64,000 nt of DNA from Halomicrobium salinisoli (GCF_020405185.1 NZ_CP084463.1:2728001-2792000), one strand, 5' to 3'; counted from the first letter of the stretch, positions 24,994 to 34,129 are shown. Notes: generated from the sequence alone by a model not told the origin. Numbers and translations are program-made.

Positions 24994-25419
24994 ATGACCG
25001 GAGCGGTCCACGACACCTACGTCGCCGCGCTCCAGCACGACAGCGCCGGCCTCCCGGCGGACGCGCGGCGGGTCGGCGTCGTCCGCAAACCCACCTCGTG
25101 GTTCCACGGAGCTGTCGACGAGAACCGCCCGGAACTGGGGCCGCCGCCGGACCTGCTGGAGGAGTTCCAGGCGCTCGAGGAGGAGTTCAAAGTTCAGGGG
25201 ATGTGCGAGGAGGGAGCGCACAACGGCGCCTGGGACGAGGTGGACTTCGAGGAGCGCTACCGGGCGCACCTGGAGAGCGAGGCGGCGCGAGCGGAGGTCG
25301 AGGAACTGCTGGACCTGCTGGACTCCGGGACCGACGTGGCCCTGGTCTGTTACGAGAACACGGACGACAAGCGGTGTCACCGGACGGCGCTGCGCGAGCA
25401 TCTCGAAGAGCGCCTGTGA
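24994..25419 (+). CDS. DUF488-family protein
   Basis: The product is 141 residues. It is recognised by the C-terminal VALVCYENTDDKRCHRTALREHLEE, which is the Cys-x(n)-C-H-R signature of DUF488. The family has a small alpha/beta fold of unknown function, with a likely nucleotide- or metal-related pocket around the CHR motif. ATG 24994 was chosen because a TATA-like stretch sits about 27 bases upstream; a TTG at 24967 is the alternative. The strong palindrome upstream suggests that expression is controlled. Confidence 0.82.
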   Translation: MTGAVHDTYVAALQHDSAGLPADARRVGVVRKPTSWFHGAVDENRPELGPPPDLLEEFQALEEEFKVQGMCEEGAHNGAWDEVDFEERYRAHLESEAARAEVEELLDLLDSGTDVALVCYENTDDKRCHRTALREHLEERL

Positions 25420-25534
25420 GCGTGCGCCCGTACCGCTCCGGCTCCGCCGTCACGCGCCGCTCGGGCTCGCGCCGCCGCGGGCCTGTCCCTGACCCTGAAA
25501 AACCGTTATACACGAGCCGGTCGCAGTCGCCCGT

Positions 25535-26542
25535 ATGGAGTACCGACGACTCGGCGAGACGGGGCTGCAGGTCTCCCCGCTCTGCTTCGGGACGTGGCGC
25601 TTCGGCAAGGAACACGAGGGCACCGTCGAGACGGGACGCGAGGAGGCCCACGAGCTGCTGGACGCCTTCGCCGAGCGCGGGGGCAACTTCGTCGACACGG
25701 CCAACGGCTACGGCGGCGGCGACAGCGAGCGCTGGATCGGCGAGTGGCTCGCGGACAGGGACCGCGAGGACTTCGTGATCGCCTCGAAGTGTTACTGGTC
25801 GACCGTCTCGCGCTTCCAGGAGAACCTCTCGCGGAAGAACGTCCGCGCCGAAGTGGAAGGGTCGCTGGACCGCCTCGGCACGGACTACCTCGACATCCTG
25901 TACCTGCACCGCTTCGACGACGACACGCCCATCGAACGGACCCTCCGCACGGTCGACGACCTCGTCTCGGAGGGGAAGGTCCACCACGTCGGCATCTCGA
26001 CCTGTGACGCCTGGAAGCTCACCAAGGGGCTGTGGAAGGCCGACGTGAACAACTACGAGGCCTTCTCCGTCACCCAGCCGCTGTTCCACGCGGCCTACTA
26101 CGAGGACGTGGCCGAGTACCTCGACGTCTGCGCAGACCAGGACCTCGCGGTCTGTCCGTACTCGCCGCTGGCCGGCGGCTTCCTCACGGGCAAGTACGAG
26201 CGCGCCGGCGACGGCACCTACGACCTCGACGCGCCGGAGGACACGCGAGCGGAACTCGACGACCGGTTCCTCGACTTCTACGTCTCCGAGCGGGGCTGGC
26301 ACGTCCTCGACGCCGTCCGCGAGGTGGCCGACGAGGTCGACGCCACGCCCGCACAGGTCGCCCTGCGCTGGCTGATGGACCAGCCCGACTTCGACTGCGT
26401 CCCCATCGTCGGCGCCCGCACCGTCGACCAGCTCGAGGAGAACCTCGGCGCGCTCGACGTCGAGATCAGCGACGAGCAGTTCGACCGCATCTTCGAGGCC
26501 CGCTACGACGAGGACGGCTCGCTCTACCAGACGAACGCTTGA
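25535..26542 (+). CDS. Aldo/keto reductase
   Basis: The product is 335 residues, a TIM barrel beginning MEYRRLGETGLQVSPLCFG. The catalytic tetrad is visible as D54 (NFVDTANGYG), Y59, K85 (VIASKCYWS) and H125 (YLHRFDDD). PIVGARTVDQLEENLGAL near the end binds the NADP phosphate in this family. It reduces an aldehyde or ketone in the cytoplasm with NAD(P)H. The gene appears monocistronic. The natural substrate is unknown; general detoxification or sugar reduction are usual roles for this branch. Confidence 0.9.
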   Translation: MEYRRLGETGLQVSPLCFGTWRFGKEHEGTVETGREEAHELLDAFAERGGNFVDTANGYGGGDSERWIGEWLADRDREDFVIASKCYWSTVSRFQENLSRKNVRAEVEGSLDRLGTDYLDILYLHRFDDDTPIERTLRTVDDLVSEGKVHHVGISTCDAWKLTKGLWKADVNNYEAFSVTQPLFHAAYYEDVAEYLDVCADQDLAVCPYSPLAGGFLTGKYERAGDGTYDLDAPEDTRAELDDRFLDFYVSERGWHVLDAVREVADEVDATPAQVALRWLMDQPDFDCVPIVGARTVDQLEENLGALDVEISDEQFDRIFEARYDEDGSLYQTNA

Positions 26543-26741
26543 GGGCCCGTTTCCGCGTTCTACGGCCCGACTCCGTGCCCGACGGCCCGGTTTCTCTCGA
26601 CGGACGCGACGGCGCCGCGTACCCGGTTCCGATCCGCAGCGCTCTCCCCTGAGATACGGTACCAAATACTATACACTCGTTTACTCGCTTTAGAATAATT
26701 TTTCAGATGTGCCATTGATTCTCGCAATATTTGAAAATTGT

Positions 26742-26752
26742 AAAGATATAAG
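26742..26752 (+). promoter_or_regulatory. TATA box of the PEP carboxykinase gene
   Basis: A strong AT-rich element (aaagatataag) sits about 33 bases before the ATG at 26780, within an AT-rich run (26680-26752). It predicts transcription from about 26774 and a leader of only a few bases. Confidence 0.6.
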
Positions 26753-26779
26753 CGCGTGGACGCCGCAGTGACTGGTACG

Positions 26780-28285
26780 ATGTCAGATCTCGGGATGACG
26801 GTCCAATCCCCCGCCGACAGCCTGCCCGACCCCGCCGAAGCGGACAACGTCGAGTACGACCCCTCGTTCGCGCAGCTGCGCGAGTACTCGCGCGAGCTCG
26901 AGACCGAGACCGAGTTCGGCTCGCCGGCGTACGTGAGCGAGCACCGGTCGCGCAACGCCGACGCGACGAAGAACGCGGTGGACGACGAGTTCACCGCGAG
27001 CGACTACCAGGTCATCGAGACGGCCTACGACGCCGCCGCCGAGCGGGAGATGGTCTGTCTCGACCGCCGGCTCGGTCGCCATCCCGAGAACTCGTACGTC
27101 TGCCGCCTGTTCGTCCCGAAGGAGCACGCGCGGATCGCGCTGGCGTGGGGGAAGCTCTTAGAGCCCGTCGAGGGCGACCGGGAGCCGGACTTCTACACCG
27201 TCCAGCTCCCCGACCGCGACGAGGTCGCCGTCCGCGTCGTGCCCGAGTCGGGCGTCACCGCCGTCCTCGGGAGCGACTACACCGGCGAGGCCAAGAAGTC
27301 GTTCCTCCGGCTGTTCATGTTCTACGCGAAACAGCAGGGCGGGCTCGGCCTCCACGCCGGGACCAAGCGCGTCGACCTGGAGACCGACGACGGGATGGAC
27401 ACCGTCGGGCAGGTCTTCCTCGGCCTCTCGGGCACCGGCAAGTCGACCCTGACCGCGCACGGCCTCGACCTCGAGGACCCGGAGGAGGCGACGATGCTGC
27501 AGGACGACGTGTGCGCGCTCCGCACCGACGGCTCCGTCGCCGGTAGCGAGGGCCAGGGCCTCTACATCAAGACCATCGGCCTCGACGCCGACGAGCAGCC
27601 CGAACTCCACGAGGCGGCCACCCACGAGTCGGCCGTCATGGAGAACGTCGACGTCGACGAGGACGGCGCCGTCGACTTCGACAGCGACGAGCACACGGCC
27701 AACGCGCGCGCCGTCGTCCAGCGCGACCACCTCGACTCGGCCGACGACGAGATCGACCTGCCCGAGGTCGATCAGGTGTTCTTCATCACGCGGAACCCCG
27801 CGATGCCGCCCATCGCGAAGCTCGCGCCCGAGGAGGCCGCCGCCGCGTTCATGCTGGGCGAGTCGGTCCAGACGAGCGCCGGCGACCCCTCGAAGGCCGG
27901 CGAGTCGATCCGCGTCGTCGGCACGAACCCCTTCATCGTCGGCTCGAAGGGCGAGGAGGGCAACCGGTTCCGCGACCTCGTCGCGGACCTCGGCGTGGAG
28001 TGTTTCGTCCTCAACACCGGCAGCGTCGGCGACCGCGACGTCGGCGTCGACGACACGGTCACACTCCTCCGGGAGGTCTCCCGCGGATCGATCGAGTGGC
28101 GCGAGGACGACGCCACCGGCCTCACCGTGCCGGCGTCGGTGCCGGGCATGGACGTGAGCCGCTTCGACGTCGCGGACGCGCTCGACGACCACGAGGACCG
28201 CATCGAGCACCTCCGGACCGAGCGGCGGACGCACCTCGCGCGCTTCGAGGACCTGGCCGACGAGATCGAAGACGCCGTCTACTGA
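26780..28285 (+). CDS. pckA: ATP-dependent phosphoenolpyruvate carboxykinase
   Basis: The product is 501 residues. The PEPCK-specific P-loop is seen as VFLGLSGTGKSTLTAHGL (near 214-222). Upstream, SYVCRLFVPKEHARIALAWG and FMFYAKQQGGLGLHAGTKR carry substrate and metal residues, and MLQDDVCAL is the Asp-Asp metal site. It converts oxaloacetate plus ATP to PEP, CO2 and ADP, the entry step of gluconeogenesis. That suits a cell living on the organic acids handled by the neighbouring island. ATG 26780 fits the TATA box better than the GTG at 26756. The assignment as the ATP rather than GTP form is confident because of the sequence type. Confidence 0.92.
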   Translation: MSDLGMTVQSPADSLPDPAEADNVEYDPSFAQLREYSRELETETEFGSPAYVSEHRSRNADATKNAVDDEFTASDYQVIETAYDAAAEREMVCLDRRLGRHPENSYVCRLFVPKEHARIALAWGKLLEPVEGDREPDFYTVQLPDRDEVAVRVVPESGVTAVLGSDYTGEAKKSFLRLFMFYAKQQGGLGLHAGTKRVDLETDDGMDTVGQVFLGLSGTGKSTLTAHGLDLEDPEEATMLQDDVCALRTDGSVAGSEGQGLYIKTIGLDADEQPELHEAATHESAVMENVDVDEDGAVDFDSDEHTANARAVVQRDHLDSADDEIDLPEVDQVFFITRNPAMPPIAKLAPEEAAAAFMLGESVQTSAGDPSKAGESIRVVGTNPFIVGSKGEEGNRFRDLVADLGVECFVLNTGSVGDRDVGVDDTVTLLREVSRGSIEWREDDATGLTVPASVPGMDVSRFDVADALDDHEDRIEHLRTERRTHLARFEDLADEIEDAVY

Positions 28286-28328
28286 CGGGGGATCGGCGTT
28301 TCGACCGCCGCGGTCGGCGCAGTGCGAA

Positions 28329-28340
28329 CTACTTATTGTC
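28329..28340 (+). promoter_or_regulatory. TATA-like box for the VanZ-like gene
   Basis: The AT-rich ctacttattgtc lies 22-33 bases before the ATG at 28362, the usual spacing for a leaderless start. Confidence 0.4.
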
Positions 28341-28361
28341 GGCTGGTCGCCCCGTGGAGCC

Positions 28362-28811
28362 ATGCGCGCGATTCGCCTTCCGCTCGCCCCGACGTGGCTC
28401 CGCTGGACCGGGGTCGCCGCCGTCGCCGGCGTGATCTTCTACCTCTCGGTCCTGACCGTTCCGCCGGCGGATCCAGTCATCGAGCCGCCGTCGCTCGTTC
28501 CCCTCGACAAGTGGCGCCACTTCCTCGCCTACGCCGCGTTCGGCGGGAGCCTCGGCTACGCGACGGCCGACTGGGACTGGTCGACGCGGCGCCTCGCGGC
28601 GCTCGTGCTCGGCGCGACCGTGCTCTACGGCGTCGGGATCGAGGTCTGGCAGTCGTTCGTCCCGCGGCGGTACACGTCGCTCGGCGACGCCTACGCCAAC
28701 GCGCTCGGGGCCGTCGTCGCCAGCCCGTGGTTCCTCGTCCGCGAGCGCGCCGAGTTCGTCGAACTCCGGGCGTGGCTCGGATCGCTGATCGGCGACGGCG
28801 AGCCGGCCTGA
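28362..28811 (+). CDS. VanZ-like membrane protein
   Basis: The product is 149 residues with four membrane helices. The VanZ pattern is clear: DKWRHFLAYAAFGGSLGY in the second helix region and EVWQSFVPRRYTSLGDAYANALGA before the last helix. VanZ-family proteins are widespread; the first was tied to teicoplanin resistance, but archaeal members have no known activity. Its stop codon is followed immediately by the convergent epimerase gene (28812). Envelope function is likely. Confidence 0.88.
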   Translation: MRAIRLPLAPTWLRWTGVAAVAGVIFYLSVLTVPPADPVIEPPSLVPLDKWRHFLAYAAFGGSLGYATADWDWSTRRLAALVLGATVLYGVGIEVWQSFVPRRYTSLGDAYANALGAVVASPWFLVRERAEFVELRAWLGSLIGDGEPA

Positions 28812-29822
28812 CTACTCCTCGACCGACTCAAGGAAGTCGCCGGTGGCGTCGCGCCACGCCGCGACCAGTTCGTCGTCGTCCTCGCTGTCCCACGGGTCGA
28901 TCTCGTCGTTGTCTTCCAGCCACTCGATCGTGCGCTCGACGCCCTCGCGGAAGGAGATCGTGTACTCGAAATCGAGGTCGCGGCGGGCCTTGCTGTTGTC
29001 GAACACCGTCGAGAACTGGAAGTGGTCGAGCAGCATTCCGGTCCTGTCGGGCACCGCCTCCGCGAGGACGTCCGTCGGGATATAGACGAGCTCCGGCTCC
29101 GGCGCGCCCAGGGCGTCCGCGACGGTCTCGTGGTACTGCCGCCAGGTGATCACCTCCTCGGTGGTGACGTGGTAGGCCTCGCCGTAGGCGACGTCGTTGC
29201 CGACGGCGTTCACGAAGGCGGCGGCCACGTCGTCGCGGTGGCAGGGACCCCACAGGCCCTGACCGTCGCCGTGGACGATCACGGGCTCGCCCTCCCGCAG
29301 CCTGTCGAGGTAGTAGGTGTCGGTCCCGAGCGTGTGCAGGACGGGGCCGCCCTCGCCGTAGGTGCTCCACGGGCGGATCACGGTGGCGGCGAAGTCGCCG
29401 CGCTCGTGGGCCGCGAAGAACAGGTCCTCGCACTCGGCCTTGTCCGCGCCGTACTGGCTGACCGGGGGCGCCCGCGGGGCGTCCTCCTGCACCGGATTGG
29501 TCTCCAGCGGCCGGTGGTAGACGTCGACGGTCGAGCAGAAGACGTACTGCTCGATTTCGCCAGCGAACACCTCGATCGCCGCCTCGGCCTGCTCCGGCGA
29601 GAAGCACACCATGTCGATCACGCAGTCCGGGTCGACCTCGTCGCGGGCCGCGCGGAGGTCCGCGTCCTCGTCGCGGTCGCCGCGGACGAAGGAAACTTCG
29701 TCGGGCACGTCGGCCTCGCTCTCGCCGCGGGTGAAGCAGGTCACGTCGTGGCCGGCGTCGACCGCCTGTCGCGTGATCCCCGTGCTGATCAGGCCGGTGC
29801 CGCCGACGATGAGTACGTCCAT
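28812..29822 (-). CDS. NAD-dependent epimerase/dehydratase (extended SDR)
   Basis: The product is 336 residues. It has an N-terminal GGTGLISTG nucleotide motif, FCSTVDVYH with the catalytic Ser/Thr, and YGADKAECE with the Y-x-x-x-K pair. The C-terminal part (RDLDFEYTISFREGVERTIEWLEDN) is typical of extended SDRs that act on nucleotide sugars. Several haloarchaeal genomes carry solo copies like this one. Substrates could be nucleotide sugars or small lactones, and the isolated context does not decide. Confidence 0.86.
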   Translation of the reverse strand: MDVLIVGGTGLISTGITRQAVDAGHDVTCFTRGESEADVPDEVSFVRGDRDEDADLRAARDEVDPDCVIDMVCFSPEQAEAAIEVFAGEIEQYVFCSTVDVYHRPLETNPVQEDAPRAPPVSQYGADKAECEDLFFAAHERGDFAATVIRPWSTYGEGGPVLHTLGTDTYYLDRLREGEPVIVHGDGQGLWGPCHRDDVAAAFVNAVGNDVAYGEAYHVTTEEVITWRQYHETVADALGAPEPELVYIPTDVLAEAVPDRTGMLLDHFQFSTVFDNSKARRDLDFEYTISFREGVERTIEWLEDNDEIDPWDSEDDDELVAAWRDATGDFLESVEE

Positions 29823-29865
29823 GCCCGATGCGGGGGGCGGAGCCCCTTAGCGTTCGGGGTGGCGC

Positions 29866-30399
29866 CTACAGCAGGTAGATGACCACGGCCGTCAGGATGA
29901 CGAGCTTCTTGAAGAGGACGACGGCGATGATCGTCTGCTGGAGCGACATCGCGCGGACCCGCTGGACGGCGCCCCGGAGGACGGCCGGCGAGCGAGCGAG
30001 TTCGCGCGCCAGGAGTCGCAGTTCCGTGCGGAAGGTCTCGACCGGCGAGCCCCGCCCCTCGACGTAGGACTCGTGGGCGGTGGGGACCCAGCGGTCCCCC
30101 GTGTAGACGACCTCGAGCCCGGTCGATTCGAGGTGTCCCACCTGCTCGAAGTCGAAGCCCTGCGACTCCGCGAGCGCCTCGAGCTGGCAGACGTCGCGGT
30201 CGTCGTTCAGGTCGTAGGTCAGCCGGGCGGTCTCGGTCGTCCACTCGAAACCGAGGCGCAGGACGACCTCGTCCTCGCCGATCCAGGCGTCCCTGACGGT
30301 CGCGCGCTCGACGGTCCCCCGGCGCTCCTTGCGCTTCCGGCGGAGGTGCTCGTAGTCCGAGGAGGGCGACCGCTCGGTGGTGCTGGTCGAGCGTGACAT
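29866..30399 (-). CDS. Haloarchaeal hypothetical protein with C-terminal membrane helix
   Basis: The product is 177 residues. A Ser/Thr-rich then basic N-terminus (RRKRKERRGTVERATV) is followed by a beta-rich domain at about 35-110 (DEVVLRLGFEWTTETARLTYDL). A helical segment then leads to a hydrophobic tail at about 158-177 (IIAVVLFKKLVILTAVVIYLL). It would sit on the cytoplasmic face of the membrane as a tail-anchored protein. I do not recognise the family. It lies 43 bases upstream of the epimerase gene on the same strand, so the two may be one transcript. Confidence 0.75.
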   Translation of the reverse strand: MSRSTSTTERSPSSDYEHLRRKRKERRGTVERATVRDAWIGEDEVVLRLGFEWTTETARLTYDLNDDRDVCQLEALAESQGFDFEQVGHLESTGLEVVYTGDRWVPTAHESYVEGRGSPVETFRTELRLLARELARSPAVLRGAVQRVRAMSLQQTIIAVVLFKKLVILTAVVIYLL

Positions 30400-30532
30400 C
30401 TGACGGATCGACCTTGGAGCCGCGATGTTTTAACTCCCTCGTCGGTCGAAAGGATCCGGCGGCCGACCGCCCCGCGGCCGCCGCCGCGCCGACCGGCGCA
30501 ACCCTTTTCGAGGACTCCGCCGACGTAGGGGT

Positions 30533-31282
30533 ATGGCTGCCTTCGACGTCGGCGTCCAGAGCGTCGTGTACGCGGAGTCCTCGCTCTACGAGTTGCTCGA
30601 CGAACTCGACGAGACGGGTATCGATCAGCTGGAGCTGTGGGGCCGCCACCTCGACGCCGACGACGAGGCGGAGACCGTCGCCGTGGCCGAGGACGTCCTC
30701 GCCGACGCCGGCGTGTCCGTCTGCGGCCACGGCGTCGTCGACCTCGACGACACGGGGCAGGCGCGCGAGCACGTGGCCTTCGCCGACCGGATCGGCGCCG
30801 ACTACGTCACCGTCAACTACCCGCCGGCGCGCGACGACGTCACGGAGGAGCTGATCGACCTCGCGGAGGAGTTCGGCATCGACGTCGGCATCCACAACTA
30901 CTCGTCGGTCCACCACGACGACCTCTCGCAGGTGTTCTCCTCCATCGACGACGCCCGCGCCGTCCTCGAGGCGTACGACCACCCCCGGCTCGGGCTCTGT
31001 CTCGACACCGGTCACTTCCTCGTCGAGGACGTCGACCCCGCCGAAGCCGTCCGGGAACTGGGCGATCGGATCAACAGCGTCCACCTGAAGGACACCTCGG
31101 AGGCCGAGGCGGAGGACGTCCCCGGCGCCGGCCGGCTCGACCTGCCCGTCCTCGTCAACCTGCTCGACGAGCACACGGATCTGGACGCGCCGCTGGTCAT
31201 CGAGTACGAACTGCCCGCGGACCGGGCGACGGAGGCACTGATCGAGGCCGAGCGGAACGTCCGCGCGGCGATAGGCGACTAA
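30533..31282 (+). CDS. Sugar phosphate isomerase/epimerase family protein (AP endonuclease 2 fold)
   Basis: The product is 249 residues, a TIM barrel of the xylose-isomerase-like superfamily. Metal ligands are suggested by QLELWGRHL (Glu), VGIHNYSSVHH (His), CLDTGHFLV (Asp-x-x-His), SVHLKDT (His) and VIEYELP (Glu). It probably isomerises or epimerises a sugar or polyol, or acts as a hydroxypyruvate isomerase-like enzyme. The stop TAA lies in the first copy of a 21-bp direct repeat that also spans the end of the next, convergent gene. Confidence 0.85.
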   Translation: MAAFDVGVQSVVYAESSLYELLDELDETGIDQLELWGRHLDADDEAETVAVAEDVLADAGVSVCGHGVVDLDDTGQAREHVAFADRIGADYVTVNYPPARDDVTEELIDLAEEFGIDVGIHNYSSVHHDDLSQVFSSIDDARAVLEAYDHPRLGLCLDTGHFLVEDVDPAEAVRELGDRINSVHLKDTSEAEAEDVPGAGRLDLPVLVNLLDEHTDLDAPLVIEYELPADRATEALIEAERNVRAAIGD

Positions 31283-31307
31283 TCCGCCGCGCGGCGATAG
31301 GCGACTA
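31261..31307. repeat. 21-bp direct repeat across a convergent gene junction
   Basis: Positions 31261-31281 and 31287-31307 are identical and separated by five bases. The first copy covers the end of the isomerase gene; the second ends at the stop codon of the minus-strand wHTH gene. A small duplication, probably by slippage, may have reset one of the two gene ends. Confidence 0.85.
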
Positions 31308-31517
31308 GTCTTCCGCGACCCGGTACTCCGTCGGCGTCCCCTCGACGGCCTCGACGTCGCCGGCCTCGACCAGTTCGCCGCAGGCGTCGCGGATGGCCGA
31401 GGTGGCGACGTCGCGGCTCCGCCGGGCGATGCGACGCTGGATCTGCCCGACGCGCAGCGGCTCGTCGGCGTCGGCCAGCACCTCGCGGACGCGCTCTGTG
31501 GTCTCGTCGTCGGCCAT
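31305..31517 (-). CDS. Small winged-helix-like protein
   Basis: The product is 70 residues, mostly helical. ERVREVLADADEPLRVGQIQRRIARRSRDVATSAIRDACGELVEAGDVEAVEGTPTEYRVAED reads as three helices and a beta wing, the pattern of a small winged-helix domain. It could bind DNA as a dimer or be a subunit of a larger regulator. The target is unknown. Its last codons lie in the 21-bp duplicated sequence. Confidence 0.75.
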   Translation of the reverse strand: MADDETTERVREVLADADEPLRVGQIQRRIARRSRDVATSAIRDACGELVEAGDVEAVEGTPTEYRVAED

Positions 31518-31648
31518 GTGCGACCGTAGGGACGTCGGCGACCGAAAGCGTACCGGACCGGGCGAACCGCTCAGTGGGCGCGAACGCAGCGGTAATCCCT
31601 GTCTAATCGAAGACGCCTCCTCGCCGGCGGTCCTACTGGCGGCCAGCC

Positions 31649-32353
31649 ATGCCCAGTGCGCTGCTCTACGGCGCCGTCGCGTCGAGCGCGCTCCTGATCG
31701 GCGCGGTCGTGGGGGCCAAACTGGACGTGCCCGACTGGGTCGTCGCGGGGACGCTCGCGCTCGCCAGTGGCGCCCTGCTGACGGCCGTCGCGTTCGAGCT
31801 GTTCGAGCCGGCCGTCCGGTCCGGCGGGCCGTGGGTCGCCGGCGGCGCGCTCCTCGCCGGGAGCGCCGTCTTCACCGCCGTCGACTGGTTCCTCGACGAG
31901 CGGATGGGCGGCGAGGAGGGGACGGGCCTGGCGCTGGCGGCCGGAGTGACCCTCGACGGCGTCCCGGAGAACCTGGCGCTGGGGGTGACGCTGATCGGCG
32001 GGTCGAGCGGGAGCGGGCTGGTGCTGCTCGCGGCCATCTTCGTCGCGAACTTCCCGGAGGCGCTGAACAGCGCCGAGTACCTCACCGGCGAGGGGGAGTC
32101 GGCCGCGCGGGCCGTCGGCCTCTGGGCCGGCGTGGGCGTCCTGCTCGCGCTGGCCGTGGTCGCCGGACAGACGTTCTTCGCCGGCGTCGACCGGACCGTC
32201 CTCGCGCTCGTCGAGGGGTTCGCCGCCGGAGCCGTCCTCGCCTCGGTCGCCGACGAGATGCTCCCGGACGCCTACGAGGAAGGCGGCCCCGTCGTCGCGC
32301 TGGCGACCGCGGCGGGCTTTTTCATGACGTTCCTCCTGCAGCACGCCGCTTGA
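31649..32353 (+). CDS. ZIP-family metal transporter
   Basis: The product is 234 residues with about seven or eight membrane helices. The metal-path motifs are DGVPENLALGVTL in one helix, where Asp replaces the His of classic H-N-x-P-E-G, and NFPEALNSAEYL in the next. The last part (ASVADEMLPDAYEEGG...AAGFFMTFLLQHA) is typical of the GufA/ZupT side of the family. It probably carries zinc or another divalent metal. A His-poor metal site may shift specificity. Confidence 0.84.
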   Translation: MPSALLYGAVASSALLIGAVVGAKLDVPDWVVAGTLALASGALLTAVAFELFEPAVRSGGPWVAGGALLAGSAVFTAVDWFLDERMGGEEGTGLALAAGVTLDGVPENLALGVTLIGGSSGSGLVLLAAIFVANFPEALNSAEYLTGEGESAARAVGLWAGVGVLLALAVVAGQTFFAGVDRTVLALVEGFAAGAVLASVADEMLPDAYEEGGPVVALATAAGFFMTFLLQHAA

Positions 32354-32363
32354 GGGCGAGGGG

Positions 32364-33008
32364 TCAGTCGTCCCCGTTCGGCGTCTCGCGAACCGTCAGC
32401 TCCAGCGTCTCGGGGTCGAGCCGGTAGTAGCACTGCCAGACCGGCGCGAGGCTGACGGCACGCACGCCGTGGACCGTCGCCTCGCGGTGGGTCTCGTGGT
32501 GGCCGACGAGACAGAGGTCCGGGTCCAGCCCCTCGACCAGGCGCGTCACGTGCTCGCAGCCGGCGTCGTAGCCGTAGTACACCAGCCCCTCCGGCGCCTC
32601 GTGGGTCATGAGGACGTCGACGTCCTCCAGGGCCGCGACCGCCTCGACGTCCTCGCGGACGAAGTGTCGGCGCCGCTCGCCCGAGAGCTCGCTGCGGGGC
32701 TTGTCGTACTGCGTCGGCGCGTAGTTGCCGGAGAGGCCGGCGACGCGAAGGCCCTCGACCTCCGCCGCGGTGCCGGCCAGCAGGTGGGCGTTGCTGACCT
32801 GCTCCGGCGAGTCCCCCGCCCGGAGCGCGTCGATGACGTCGAAGTCCTCGTTGTTGCCCCCGACGAACCACGTGGGCGCGGGCAGGTCGTACCGCTGGAG
32901 GTCCCCCAGCTGGAGCGCGACGTCGGCGTCCGCGGCGTCGTAGGCCGCCAGCAGGGCGTCGTCGTTGTCCGGGTCCTCCGCCGCGTGCGCGTCGCCGAGG
33001 ACGAGCAT
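32364..33008 (-). CDS. Calcineurin-like metallophosphoesterase
   Basis: The product is 214 residues. It has the metallophosphoesterase series GDAH (near residue 5), LQLGDLQ, WFVGGNNED (G-N-x-E/D type), MTHEAPEG and LVGHHETHRE. These residues bind two metals. It is a cytoplasmic phosphohydrolase of unknown substrate, similar to small archaeal YfcE/Mre11-like stand-alone enzymes. The start is the ATG at 33008 just before the first metal motif; the frame is open further upstream but those residues look non-coding. Confidence 0.85.
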   Translation of the reverse strand: MLVLGDAHAAEDPDNDDALLAAYDAADADVALQLGDLQRYDLPAPTWFVGGNNEDFDVIDALRAGDSPEQVSNAHLLAGTAAEVEGLRVAGLSGNYAPTQYDKPRSELSGERRRHFVREDVEAVAALEDVDVLMTHEAPEGLVYYGYDAGCEHVTRLVEGLDPDLCLVGHHETHREATVHGVRAVSLAPVWQCYYRLDPETLELTVRETPNGDD

Positions 33009-33043
33009 GATCGCCACGTCACTCTCCACCGGGGAAAGGCTGG

Positions 33044-34057
33044 CTACTGTCGGGCAGGGACGGGCTCCTCGTACTCCTCCCGGAAGACGTCGAGCGTCGC
33101 CTTCAGCGCGCCGATGATGATGGGACCGACGAAGATGCCGATGAAGCCCATCACCGTCAGCCCGCCGAGGATGCCGATGATGATGACCGCGGGACTGACG
33201 TGGGCGTAGCGGTCGACCACGACCGGGCGGAGGTAGTCGTCTGAGACGCCGACGACGACGGCGCCGTAGGCCACGAGGAGGCCGGCCGCCACCGGCCGAC
33301 CGATCGTGAACAGGTAGACCGCCGCCGGCCCCCAGATCAGGAAGGAGCCGACGACGGGCAGCAGCGAGAGGACGATCATCACGGCCGTCCAGAAGAAGGC
33401 GTTGGGGACGCCCGCGACGAACAGGCCGGCCCCGGCGAGCGCCCCCTGGATGATCGCGACGAGGACGTGACCCGCCAGCACGGCGTTCGTGATGTGGTGG
33501 ATCGACTGGAGGAGGTCCGCCTCGACGCGGTCCGGGAGCGGCAACACCCACTGGAGCCACGCGAAGAAGGACTCGCCGTCCCGCAGGAAGTAGAACAGGA
33601 GAAAGAGGGTGAGCCCGAGCCCGACGAGGACGTGCGTCAGCGTGCCGAAGACGCCGATGGCGCCGCCGAGGGTCTCCATGCCGCCGTCGCCGGCGGCCGA
33701 CTGGATCGACCCGACGATGTCCACCTCGACGCCGAGGAGCCCCTCGAGGCCGGTCTCGAACTCGTCGAGCCCCTCCCCGCCGGAGCGGAGCTCCTCGACG
33801 AGCGCGGCGGCGTCGGCGGCGACGGCCTGGATCACGAGTATCAGCGGCAAGAGTACGGCGACCGTGGCCGCCGCCGAGAGCAGCGCCGCCGCCTTCGAGG
33901 GACTGATGTGGCGCTCGAGCCGGTGCTGCAGCGGCGCGAGCACCGACGCCAGGATCACGGCCAGCAGGAAGTACTCGAGGTAGGGCAGCACCATCAGCGT
34001 CGACACCGCCAGCAGGACTGCCACGAAGCCGAGGAGGAACGCCTTGCTCGTGTCCAT
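33044..34057 (-). CDS. AI-2E family transporter (PerM/YdiK-like permease)
   Basis: The product is 337 residues from the ATG at 34057. It has eight predicted helices in the AI-2E pattern: two N-terminal helices, a long soluble loop at about 65-150, then FLLFYFLRDGESFFAWLQ and VIIIGILGGLTVMGFIGIFVGPIIIGAL. The family includes proposed autoinducer exporters and Na+/H+ antiporter-like permeases, so the substrate stays open. TTG at 34093 is the upstream alternative start. The gene lies 35 bases upstream of the phosphoesterase gene on the same strand and may be co-transcribed with it. Confidence 0.88.
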   Translation of the reverse strand: MDTSKAFLLGFVAVLLAVSTLMVLPYLEYFLLAVILASVLAPLQHRLERHISPSKAAALLSAAATVAVLLPLILVIQAVAADAAALVEELRSGGEGLDEFETGLEGLLGVEVDIVGSIQSAAGDGGMETLGGAIGVFGTLTHVLVGLGLTLFLLFYFLRDGESFFAWLQWVLPLPDRVEADLLQSIHHITNAVLAGHVLVAIIQGALAGAGLFVAGVPNAFFWTAVMIVLSLLPVVGSFLIWGPAAVYLFTIGRPVAAGLLVAYGAVVVGVSDDYLRPVVVDRYAHVSPAVIIIGILGGLTVMGFIGIFVGPIIIGALKATLDVFREEYEEPVPARQ

Positions 34058-34129
34058 ACCCGTCTCAGGGCCCGAACGGGGAAAAGTTGTCAACTGGAGA
34101 GCGGGTGTCCCGGCGAGGCCGACCGGGCG

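Noticed and set aside
25187..26665. Long minus-strand frame opposite the aldo/keto reductase
   Set aside because: The plus-strand frame has the complete catalytic tetrad; the minus frame is Val/Asp/Arg-rich shadow.
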